Shown: positions 1 to 6,187, counted from the first letter of the stretch. The stretch: 10,538 bases of DNA from CAZBWE01 sp964581905 (GCA_964581905.1 CAZOQJ010000082.1:1-10538); one strand, 5' to 3'. The notes: generated by a model from the sequence alone, not told the origin. A program made the numbers and translations.

Positions 1-9
1 GGACAAGCA
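1..9. repeat. Possible tail of a dispersed repeat at the window edge
   Basis: The window opens with GGACAAGCA. The same nine bases lie at 10494-10502, immediately after the inverted hairpin arm of the repeat inside gmhB (CTCACCATGGACAAGCA). I infer that the window starts just inside the right end of another copy. Nine bases is a short match, so this is tentative without the upstream sequence. Confidence 0.3.
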
Positions 10-70
10 CGTCCAAGTCCAATACAATCGTATAGTCTTATATACTAAGGACTAACAATGTTCACTAAAT

Positions 71-116
<46 letters not shown>

Positions 117-134
117 GTGACTGGAGACTAAACT

Positions 135-767
135 ATGTCAAGTGAAGCACAAATTCTCGCAAATCGTCTTAACGCCCAAAAATCCACCGGTCCTCGCACA
201 TCTGGGGGAAAGGCCGTCGTCTCGCAAAATACGCTCAGGCATGGCCTTACGGCCGCCAACGACGTAATCTGTTCAGAAAGCCAGGCCGACTTTGAGCAGT
301 ACCGCGCTCAGCTCCTCGCCGAGCTGGACCCAGCCAGCCCTATGGAATCTATGTTAGCCGAGCGCGTTGTCGGGTTGTCTTGGCGGCTGAAACGAATCTA
401 TAGCATCCAGAACCAAACAATCGACGCTCTCAATGCACCTAAACCCTCAAACCCCTTGGAAAAACTCGCAAAATCCCTACTGCTCAAATGTTCTAATGTC
501 CAATCTCCCACCCCCCAGCCGCAGCAGGACACCTCCGAATCTGCCGGTAGGCATCCCCAAGGGAGGGCTGATTTGGCTCTTGGCCGGATGGCCATAAAGG
601 ACTTCTCGAACGCAAGGGTGCTCGAACGGCTGTTGATGTATGAACGCCGAATCGAGCACAGTCTTTACAAAACAATACTCGAGCTTCAACGGCTCAATCT
701 CGTCAAAAGACTAAACCCCGGCCATGAAATGCCCTTTAACCAAAATTTCCTTCACATTAAGGATTAG
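135..767 (+). CDS. Conserved hypothetical protein (KSTGPRT..GKA..RHGL family)
   Basis: A 210-residue protein of unknown function. Residues 10-40 hold a polar pattern (NRLNAQKSTGPRT, GKAVVSQN, RHGLTA) that I recognise from multi-copy hypothetical proteins of planctomycetes and some acidobacteria; no function is established to my knowledge. A helical middle part (about 66-90, ESMLAERVVGLSWRLKR) is followed by a Pro/Gln/Ser-rich linker (about 119-145) and a charged C-terminal helical region (about 155-192). There is no signal peptide or membrane segment. ATG 135 is preceded by GGAG at 123-126 with an 8-base spacer, which supports this start. The gene stands alone, flanked by the heptamer array upstream and repeat-rich DNA downstream. 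The strong N-terminal pattern and the ribosome binding site argue that it is a real gene. Confidence 0.75.
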   Translation: MSSEAQILANRLNAQKSTGPRTSGGKAVVSQNTLRHGLTAANDVICSESQADFEQYRAQLLAELDPASPMESMLAERVVGLSWRLKRIYSIQNQTIDALNAPKPSNPLEKLAKSLLLKCSNVQSPTPQPQQDTSESAGRHPQGRADLALGRMAIKDFSNARVLERLLMYERRIEHSLYKTILELQRLNLVKRLNPGHEMPFNQNFLHIKD

Positions 768-769
768 CC

Positions 770-787
770 AATGGTTAATGAACCATT
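770..787 (+). repeat. Short hairpin just after the first gene
   Basis: AATGGTT (770-776) and AACCATT (781-787) form a perfect 7-bp stem with an AATG loop, two bases after the stop codon at 765-767. It could protect or end the transcript, but there is no T-run after it, so it is not a canonical intrinsic terminator. Confidence 0.4.
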
Positions 788-831
788 TAACCGCCCACTC
801 ATTTACCCGTTTACTCATTTACGCATTGACT

Positions 832-856
832 CTTTGGTCAATCAAATTGACCAAAG
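832..856. repeat. Perfect 10-bp inverted repeat with 5-base loop
   Basis: CTTTGGTCAA (832-841) and TTGACCAAAG (847-856) are exact reverse complements around a TCAAA loop. The symmetry would permit a stem-loop in either transcript or a dimeric operator. No T-tract follows on either strand, and no promoter is obvious beside it. The role is unknown. Confidence 0.8.
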
Positions 857-1046
857 TATGCAAAACAAACCCAATTTCCCCAAAAATCGGATGATTGTAA
901 GTTTTTGTAAAAGCAAGTGTTATGGAAATGAACATCGATTTTTGGCCCAAAAATCCCAAAGCCAATTTTCAAAACGGAAAAATGAACGTAAGTTATTGTT
1001 TAACAATGAACTATGAACAAATAACTATGAACTATGAAAATAAAAA

Positions 1047-1110
1047 CAAACCCAAAACAAAGCCAATACAAACCCAATCAAACCCAAAACAAAGCCAATA
1101 CAAACCCAAT
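1047..1110. repeat. Perfect 32-bp tandem duplication
   Basis: Positions 1047-1078 and 1079-1110 are identical. A partial third unit, CAAACCCAA, follows at 1111-1119. Each unit begins and ends with CAAACCCAA-type text, so it probably grew by slippage or unequal exchange from a shorter motif. With two abutting copies and no spacers it is not a CRISPR array. Confidence 0.95.
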
Positions 1111-1118
1111 CAAACCCA

Positions 1119-1150
1119 ACCTGTGGTGAGTAGGGTCGAACCACCTGTAG
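1119..1150. repeat. Dispersed hairpin element, intergenic copy
   Basis: GTGGT (1123-1127) and ACCAC (1140-1144) close a loop containing GAGTAGGGTCGA. The flanks CAACC and CACC.GTAGT also match a second copy at 10427-10458 that has the same 22-base hairpin length. It lies 28 bases past the end of the alkaline phosphatase gene (stop at 1173), so it would be in that transcript, but no T-run follows. It resembles short hairpin repeats with a TGAG..GTCGAA core seen in many environmental bacterial genomes. Confidence 0.7.
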
Positions 1151-1172
1151 TGAGATTGTTGTCGCGGTTAAT

Positions 1173-2267
1173 TCAATTTTGGCCTAACAGACATGGAACA
1201 CTTTTTGTTGCTTTGATTATTTTTCCGTGTATGTCGGTATTATCCATCGGCCCTGTAAAAAGACCGGCCCTTTTCCCCCATGAATATACGGGAACTTTTG
1301 TCGCGGTATGGTCTTTCGAAGACCAGCTAACCTTCGGCAGGATTCCTTTGCCGTTATTTTTTAACACTTTTAGGCCTCCTGTTTCATGGTCTGCGGTAAC
1401 AATAATCAGGGTATCATCCCGCTGCTCTGCCCAGTTAAGTATTATTTGTACCGCTTTTTCAAACTCCACCGTCTCGCCCACCACATTGGCAAGATTATTT
1501 TCGTGTCCTGCCCAGTCAATTTTTCCGCCTTCGAGCATAAGAAAAAAGCCATCCGGGTCGTTATCAAGAATCGCAAGGGCGGTTTCGGTCATCTGCGAAA
1601 GGTGCGGAAAATTTGCATCCCATTTTGTTTCGTATGGTATATCTTCTCCGAACTGGCCTGAGACCATTGATACCTGCTCGGTATTTAGCTGCCGTAACTC
1701 AATTAAGTTATTTACAACGATATATCCGGCTTCTTCTGCGGCCTGTGCTGTCATTCCATGTGCACCGGCTCCGAACAATACGTTGGGTCTTGTCTGCGCA
1801 AGATAATCTTCGGCGATGTGAGCATAATTATACCGGCTCGGCTCATGTGCAGCGAATGCAGCAGGGGTGGCGTGCGTGATGGGCGTCGTGGTAACCAGGC
1901 CGACGGCTTTGCCTTTCTGCTGGAAATATTCCAGCAATGTTTGCAGCTCCGAGCCATCGCCGGGGATTCGCATATTCAGGACTTTGTTATTGACCTTTTG
2001 TCCCGTGGCTATTGCTGTCCCTGAAGCCGCTGAATCGGTTATAGCAGCATTAGCGGAATGGGTGGTCATGGTCGTCCTGTATGGAAAGCTTTCAAAGCAA
2101 AGTGTGCCTTCTTCGCCATTTGCATATATTGCAGCAGCCCGGACATGCTCGAAGCCCATACCATCACCAATGCAAAGAATAACATTGCTCGGTGAAGTTG
2201 CACAGCCGGATATGGCTACTAATAAAACAAACAGTGTTACTATTATGAGGTTTTTTACTCTTGCCAT
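1173..2267 (-). CDS. Alkaline phosphatase family lipoprotein (PhoA-like)
   Basis: Predicted phosphomonoesterase releasing phosphate from organic esters outside the cytoplasm. Residues 1-21 are a lipoprotein signal peptide (basic start, hydrophobic core) ending in the lipobox ISG-C22, so the enzyme is probably membrane-anchored by lipid. Active-site motifs are all present in order: metal-binding D35 in IGDGMG, nucleophile S79 in TDSAAS, H132 and T134 in THATPAA, the phosphate-binding Arg (probably R145), E246/D251/H255 in LEGGKIDWAGH, D293/H294 in TADHETGG and H320 in KDHTA. H132 and W252 replace the Asp153 and Lys328 of the E. coli enzyme, the combination seen in animal alkaline phosphatases. 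At 364 residues it is shorter than E. coli PhoA (471). ATG 2267 has AGGA eight bases upstream. Divergent from the isocitrate dehydrogenase gene. Phosphate regulation is plausible, but I found no convincing Pho box. Confidence 0.93.
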   Translation of the reverse strand: MARVKNLIIVTLFVLLVAISGCATSPSNVILCIGDGMGFEHVRAAAIYANGEEGTLCFESFPYRTTMTTHSANAAITDSAASGTAIATGQKVNNKVLNMRIPGDGSELQTLLEYFQQKGKAVGLVTTTPITHATPAAFAAHEPSRYNYAHIAEDYLAQTRPNVLFGAGAHGMTAQAAEEAGYIVVNNLIELRQLNTEQVSMVSGQFGEDIPYETKWDANFPHLSQMTETALAILDNDPDGFFLMLEGGKIDWAGHENNLANVVGETVEFEKAVQIILNWAEQRDDTLIIVTADHETGGLKVLKNNGKGILPKVSWSSKDHTATKVPVYSWGKRAGLFTGPMDNTDIHGKIIKATKSVPCLLGQN

Positions 2268-2378
2268 ATTTTAAATCCTATCCAACAAAGTTAAAAATCT
2301 TATATCCAGAATAAGGGTAGCTATTACAACATATATTTACTCTGCTCACAAGAGTTCGTTTTGTTCAGGCCTTTTTTG

Positions 2379-2407
2379 TTGCATAAAACCGGGTAAATGG
2401 ATATGAT
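2379..2407 (+). promoter_or_regulatory. Candidate sigma70-type promoter for the isocitrate dehydrogenase gene
   Basis: TTGCAT (2379-2384) and TATGAT (2402-2407) are separated by 17 bases. The -10 matches 5 of 6 consensus positions, the -35 only 3 of 6. It lies in the 198-bp divergent gap, about 60 bases before ATG 2466. Assigned by eye only. Confidence 0.3.
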
Positions 2408-2465
2408 GCCTGCGATGTAATATTTCATCGCTACTTTTAAGTGTATTAGGAGTGCTAATAGAAAA

Positions 2466-3545
2466 ATGACTGATGTGACCTTGATTAGGGGCGATGGTAT
2501 TGGGCCTGAAATCGCAGAAGCGACACGCAGATGTGTCGATGCCACCGGAGCCAGTATAAAATGGGAAGTAGTAGAAGCAGGCACAGAGGTAATGGAACGG
2601 CTGGGAACACCACTGCCGGAAGCCACTATCGAATCAATTAAGAAAAACGGCGTAGCACTAAAAGCACCTGTTACTACGCCGGTCGGGAAGGGCTACAGAA
2701 GCATAAATGTGCATCTTCGCCAGACGCTTGACTTATATGTGTGTCTTCGGCCCTGCAAAAGCTATAAGGGCGTGCGAAGCAGATATAAAGATATCGACCT
2801 TGTGATTGTGCGTGAAAATACCGAAGACCTTTATGCCGGAATCGAATATCAAAAAGGAAAAGATGACACGGTTGAGATTATCAACTGGATAAATAAACAC
2901 AGTGAACGAAAGATACGCAAAGATTCAGGTATAAGTATAAAGCCGATTTCCGTCAAGGCAACGCAACGCATAGTCGGTTTTGCGTTTGACTATGCCCGTA
3001 AAATGGGGCGCAAAAAAGTAACGAGCGTTCATAAAGCCAATATTATGAAATTCTCAGATGGGCTATGGCTTGAGGTAAGCCGGGAGGTTGCAAAGCAATA
3101 TAGCGATATCGAATTCGAGGACCGCATCGTTGACAATATGTGTATGCAGCTGATTCAAAAACCGGAACTTTACGATGTAATCGTACTGCCAAATCTTTAT
3201 GGGGATATCATAAGTGATTTATGTGCGGGTCTGGTCGGCGGACTGGGCTTAGCACCGGGCGCAAATATCGGTGACAAAGCAGCCATCTTCGAGGCAACCC
3301 ACGGCAGTGCACCAAAATACAAAGGCCAAAATAAGGTCAATCCCACCGCCTTGATACTAAGCGGCGTGATGATGTTAAGACACATAGGCAAAACGGTCGA
3401 GGCAGATAAATTAGAAAAGGCAACAGCAGCAGTAATTGCTGAGGGTAAGAGTGTAACATACGATTTGAAAGAAAACCGCGACGACCCGACCGCCGTCGGC
3501 ACAAGCGAAATGGCTGATGCTATTATAGGGAAGATAAAAAGTTAA
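2466..3545 (+). CDS. icd: Isocitrate dehydrogenase, probably NADP-type
   Basis: Oxidative decarboxylation of isocitrate to 2-oxoglutarate in the TCA cycle; cytoplasmic. The 359-residue protein spans the whole isocitrate/isopropylmalate dehydrogenase fold. Visible motifs: IRGDGIGPE (7-15), the isocitrate-binding signature S79-x-N81-x-x-x-R85 with R95 and R116, catalytic Y123 (DLYAG) and K190 (VHKAN), and metal-binding D223, D247 and D251 (VDN, NLYGDIISDL). The S-x-N-x-x-x-R signature separates it from isopropylmalate dehydrogenase. In the cofactor loop, HGSAPKYKGQNKVNPTA has K284, Y285 and V291, matching the NADP-binding K344/Y345/V351 of E. coli Icd; NAD enzymes usually have Asp-Ile there. 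Y332 matches Y391, but E336 stands where E. coli has R395. AGGAG at 2448-2452 precedes ATG 2466 by 13 bases. It converges with the regulator gene ending at 3575, leaving a 29-base gap with no clear terminator. Confidence 0.92.
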   Translation: MTDVTLIRGDGIGPEIAEATRRCVDATGASIKWEVVEAGTEVMERLGTPLPEATIESIKKNGVALKAPVTTPVGKGYRSINVHLRQTLDLYVCLRPCKSYKGVRSRYKDIDLVIVRENTEDLYAGIEYQKGKDDTVEIINWINKHSERKIRKDSGISIKPISVKATQRIVGFAFDYARKMGRKKVTSVHKANIMKFSDGLWLEVSREVAKQYSDIEFEDRIVDNMCMQLIQKPELYDVIVLPNLYGDIISDLCAGLVGGLGLAPGANIGDKAAIFEATHGSAPKYKGQNKVNPTALILSGVMMLRHIGKTVEADKLEKATAAVIAEGKSVTYDLKENRDDPTAVGTSEMADAIIGKIKS

Positions 3546-3574
3546 CGCCCATTCGCAACAGCTTCACTTCATGT

Positions 3575-4078
3575 TTAATAACTCTCGGGAAATAAAGTCA
3601 TTTCCCAATACTGGTGAATTTTGTCCATCATATCTATAAAGTCGTTGTGGTTCATCGGCTTCATGATGTAGCCGGCAGCACCCAGGTTGAAAGTTTCAAC
3701 TCTATCCTGTTCGGCCTTCGATGTAGTCAGTATTACCACAGGAATCCTTCTCAACTCATCTTCAGCTTTTGCAACCTTCATGAATTCAATGCCACCCATC
3801 TTCGGCATATTCAAATCAAGAAGAATAACCTGTGGTCTAGGGTTATCCTTATTACGCAGGTGTTCAAGTGCCTCTTCACCATTTGTTACAATAACCAAAT
3901 TGTTTTTAATACGAAGATGCTCAAACGCTTTTTTAACAGCCATTGCGTCTACGGTATCATCTTCAACCAATAATACCGGCTTGAAATCCTGCTGTGATAT
4001 ACTCCTGCTCTTTTCTTCGCTCCTATCGACAGTATCAACTTCAACTAACAATGTCGGGTTGAAATCCTGCTGTGACAT
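3575..4078 (-). CDS. Single-domain response regulator, Rcp1-like (downstream copy)
   Basis: CheY-like receiver with no output domain, 167 residues, likely a phosphorylation target of the kinase encoded upstream. The receiver runs from about residue 33: acidic pocket E39-D40-D41, phosphoacceptor D88 in LLDLNMP, T118 in ILTTS and K140 in MKP. The DLNMPKMGG and LTTSKAEQD motifs and the YW near the end are typical of the Rcp1 group of cyanobacterial phytochrome regulators. Residues 2-18 (SQQDFNPTLLVEVDTVD) are a partial copy of residues 28-44 (SQQDFKPVLLVEDDTVD), an in-frame direct repeat with a 26-codon period. It is about 83% identical to the neighbouring regulator over the receiver by hand count. 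AAAGGA at 4087-4092, eight bases before ATG 4078, supports the long start. This copy appears to have arisen by tandem duplication. Confidence 0.9.
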   Translation of the reverse strand: MSQQDFNPTLLVEVDTVDRSEEKSRSISQQDFKPVLLVEDDTVDAMAVKKAFEHLRIKNNLVIVTNGEEALEHLRNKDNPRPQVILLDLNMPKMGGIEFMKVAKAEDELRRIPVVILTTSKAEQDRVETFNLGAAGYIMKPMNHNDFIDMMDKIHQYWEMTLFPESY

Positions 4079-4174
4079 ATTATTGTTCCTTTCTTTGCTC
4101 TTTCGAAGGCGCGATAATGAAGTTGCTTCCCCAGCCAGGCGTTAATGCCCCCCATATCAGGCCATCTCAACAAT
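4079..4174 (-). pseudogene. Fossil of the histidine kinase 3' end between the two regulators
   Basis: Read on the minus strand this 96-bp stretch aligns with the kinase gene at 4687-4789, the only gap being one 7-bp deletion (AATATAC missing). Downstream of the deletion, 17 of 27 codons match: GLIW, TPG, GS, F and KEQRKEQ are kept in register, then a TAA stop replaces the GAT of the intact gene. It is the remnant of the ATP-binding G2 box and C-terminus, copied together with the regulator gene. It no longer encodes a useful protein but still supplies the ribosome binding site of the downstream regulator. Confidence 0.85.
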
Positions 4175-4179
4175 TATTC

Positions 4180-4686
4180 TCAATAATCATCAGGAAATAA
4201 GGTCATCTCCCAATATTGGTGAATTTTTTCCATCATCCCAATAAAGTCGTTGTGGTCCATCGGCTTCATGATGTAGCCGGCAGCACCCAGATTGAAAGTT
4301 ATGACTCTATCCTGTTCGGCCTTAGATGTGGTCAGTATTACCACAGGAACCTTTTTTAGCTGGTCATCTGCTTTTGCAATCTTCATAAATTCGATACCAC
4401 CCATCTTTGGCATATTCAAATCAAGAAGAACAATCTGTGGTCTGGGATTATCCTTGTCACGCAGGTAATCAAGCGCCTCTTCACCATTTGCCACAATAAA
4501 CAAATTGTTCTTAATATGAAGATACTTAAATGCTTTTTTAACAGCCATTGCATCTATGGTATCATCTTCAACTAATAATACCGGCTTGATACCCTGCTTT
4601 GGCATATCCTTGCCACTTTCTTTGCTCCTATCGACAGTATCAACCTCTTCAAGTAATAATGTCGTCTTGTAATCCTGCTGCGACAT
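4180..4686 (-). CDS. Single-domain response regulator, Rcp1-like (kinase-proximal copy)
   Basis: CheY-like receiver of 168 residues and the presumed primary partner of the adjacent kinase, because its first 38 bases overlap the kinase 3' end. Receiver from about residue 34: E40-D41-D42, phosphoacceptor D89 in LLDLNMP, T119 in ILTTS, K141 in MKP. No DNA-binding or enzymatic domain follows, so output must be through protein contact or phosphotransfer. The N-terminal 33 residues contain a worn partial copy of the receiver start (SQQDYKTTLLLEEVDTVD against PKQGIKPVLLVEDDTID), less alike than the two halves in the neighbouring copy. AAAGGA at 4695-4700 with an 8-base spacer supports ATG 4686. An internal start near codon 28 (ATG of KDMPKQG) would give a bare receiver and cannot be excluded. 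Confidence 0.9.
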   Translation of the reverse strand: MSQQDYKTTLLLEEVDTVDRSKESGKDMPKQGIKPVLLVEDDTIDAMAVKKAFKYLHIKNNLFIVANGEEALDYLRDKDNPRPQIVLLDLNMPKMGGIEFMKIAKADDQLKKVPVVILTTSKAEQDRVITFNLGAAGYIMKPMDHNDFIGMMEKIHQYWEMTLFPDDY

Positions 4687-6187
4687 AATCTTGTTCCTTT
4701 CTTTGCTCTTTCGGAAGCGTGAAAAAGAAGGTGCTTCCCAAACCGGGCGTTGATTTCACCCATATCAGGCCATCGTATATTTCAACAATCTTTTTAACTA
4801 TCGGAAGGCCAATACCAATACTCTCGGTCTCGTCACGAATTGAAAGTATCTGGAATATTTTAAAAATCTTTTCAAAATATTTTTCCTCAATTCCAGGTCC
4901 ATTATCAGCAACGCTGAATTGCCAATAGTCACCTTCTTCAGCACAACCGATGCTGATTTTTCCTTCGGGCTTGTCCATATACTTTATAGCATTGTCTAAA
5001 AGGTTCTCAAATACTTGACCGATATGCCTTCGAACAGCCCATATAGTCGGCAGCTTATTTTCAACAATTATCTCAATATCATCAGGTGGATTCATTGCTT
5101 TAATCACATCCTGGAGCAGAACATTTAAATCCAATTTCTCATCCTTGCAGCCGCTAAGCGTAAGTTGTGAATATTGAATAATCGAATCAAGCAAATTATT
5201 CATCCGCTTAGCCCTGACAGCAAGTAACCTGGCTTTTTCCCGACCTTCTTCATCAAACTTATCAGAATAATCTTCTGCTATCCAGCCGGAAAGAACACCA
5301 ATTCCTCGAACGGGCGTTTTTAAATCATGGGCAGTTACACGGGTGAACTCCCGAAGCTCTTTGTTTGACATTATCAACTTCTTTACTGCTGCCGCTAATG
5401 CCTCTTCAGCTTTTCTGCGTACAACAACTTCCTCCTTCAGCTCAGAGGTACGTTCCTCGACCTTTTTTTCCAGATGTTCGTTGGCATTTACTAAATCCAG
5501 GTCGCGTTTATGGATTTGGTTCAGCATTTCATTAAAGGCGTCAATAAGAAAGCCGACCTCGTCACTACTATGCTTTTCCGCTCGAACGGAGTACTCTTTT
5601 TTCTCTGAGACGGTCCTTGCAACGTTGGCCAGGTCAAGAACGGGCTTGGAAATAATTCTTTGAAGACCTGATGACATACAATAAGCTACCGAAGAAGCAA
5701 GCAGCAGAACAATAAACATTATACTGACATTATGCCTGAGCATCGTATATAAAGGTACTAAATCCGACCGCACACAAACTTTGCCGGTTATTTCCACTCC
5801 GACTACGATAGGTTCGAAAACAGTCAGGTAGCCCTTATTAAAACTGTAGCCGCTTTCCTGAAGCTCGTCCGGTTCGACCTGAGAAGGTTGGGAATCATCT
5901 CGATAATAACTCGCAAAAATTTCATCTTTTTTTGTATAAATTCCCCCAAAAACAATAGAAGGTTCCGCTTTGAGCGCCTGTAGTACACCATCGGCATCCT
6001 CCAAATCTTCAAATGACAAGGCGGCTTTAGAGTTGTCCGCTGTTATCATTGCCTGCGTCGACAGATTATGTACCATTGTTCTGCGAATACTATACCACTG
6101 CCAAACAATAAACGCAGCACTCGCTAAAAAAAGTGTCACGATACACACAACCATTATGATTGAAATGAGCTTATTTTTTATAGTCAT
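4649..6187 (-). CDS. Membrane sensor histidine kinase (CHASE8-like, HAMP, HisKA, HATPase)
   Basis: Inner-membrane sensor kinase of 512 residues. TM1 is about 7-33. The periplasmic part (about 34-150) has the pattern TQAMITADNSKAALSF and, further on, GGIYTKKDEIFASYY, which resembles CHASE8 sensor domains; the ligand is unknown. TM2 is about 153-173, HAMP about 175-230, then a coiled coil to about 280. The H-box is EFTRVTAHDLKTPVRG with phosphoacceptor H287. The ATPase domain has N399 in NLLDNAIKY, the G1 box D428-N-G-P-G and the G2 box GIGLPIVKKI (458-467). The kinase core resembles those paired with Rcp1-like regulators. ATG 6187 has no good Shine-Dalgarno sequence (only a G-run about 21 bases upstream), but later Met codons would cut into TM1. 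The 3' end overlaps the first regulator, implying co-transcription. Confidence 0.92.
   Translation of the reverse strand: MTIKNKLISIIMVVCIVTLFLASAAFIVWQWYSIRRTMVHNLSTQAMITADNSKAALSFEDLEDADGVLQALKAEPSIVFGGIYTKKDEIFASYYRDDSQPSQVEPDELQESGYSFNKGYLTVFEPIVVGVEITGKVCVRSDLVPLYTMLRHNVSIMFIVLLLASSVAYCMSSGLQRIISKPVLDLANVARTVSEKKEYSVRAEKHSSDEVGFLIDAFNEMLNQIHKRDLDLVNANEHLEKKVEERTSELKEEVVVRRKAEEALAAAVKKLIMSNKELREFTRVTAHDLKTPVRGIGVLSGWIAEDYSDKFDEEGREKARLLAVRAKRMNNLLDSIIQYSQLTLSGCKDEKLDLNVLLQDVIKAMNPPDDIEIIVENKLPTIWAVRRHIGQVFENLLDNAIKYMDKPEGKISIGCAEEGDYWQFSVADNGPGIEEKYFEKIFKIFQILSIRDETESIGIGLPIVKKIVEIYDGLIWVKSTPGLGSTFFFTLPKEQRKEQDYVAAGLQDDIIT
4695..4700 (-). promoter_or_regulatory. Ribosome binding site inside the kinase gene
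   Basis: AAAGGA on the minus strand, eight bases before ATG 4686. It lies within the kinase codons for KEQRKEQ and decides the regulator start. The same site was carried along in the duplication (4087-4092) and serves the second regulator. Confidence 0.6.

Larger units (their letters stand above)
768..1172. other. Repeat-rich intergenic region, probably non-coding
   Basis: This 405-bp stretch is A- and C-rich and holds two hairpins (770-787 and 832-856), a direct repeat of ACTCATTTAC (797-806, 813-822), a degenerate repeat pair (about 868-912 against 948-1003, sharing the blocks CCAATTT and GTAAGTT), a perfect 32-bp tandem duplication (1047-1110) and a dispersed hairpin (1123-1144). Short ORFs cross it, but their predicted peptides are Asn/Lys/Gln/Pro-rich products of the repeats and have no convincing start signals. 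I see no tRNA, riboswitch or protein domain. Confidence 0.75.

Noticed and set aside
771..1016. ORF of 81 codons after the first gene
   Set aside because: It runs through hairpins and degenerate repeats, with Asn/Lys/Gln-rich composition and no ribosome binding site; treated as non-coding.
1047..1119. CRISPR array
   Set aside because: The 32-bp units abut directly with no spacers, and no cas genes are present.
922..1806. Long plus-strand ORF of 294 codons
   Set aside because: Its 5' part is repeat-derived and the rest is antisense to the well-supported alkaline phosphatase gene; no domain, and no signal favouring this frame.
2466..3545. 3-isopropylmalate dehydrogenase (leuB)
   Set aside because: The S-x-N-x-x-x-R substrate motif and the NADP-type loop point to isocitrate dehydrogenase, and no other leucine genes are nearby.
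3587..3606. Hairpin GGGAAAT/ATTTCCC as a terminator for the converging genes
   Set aside because: It lies inside the regulator's last codons and has no T-run on either strand; the matching site in the paralogue is already imperfect.
4649..6187. Bacteriophytochrome, because the regulators resemble Rcp1
   Set aside because: There is no GAF/PHY region or chromophore cysteine; the sensor part is a periplasmic domain between two membrane segments.
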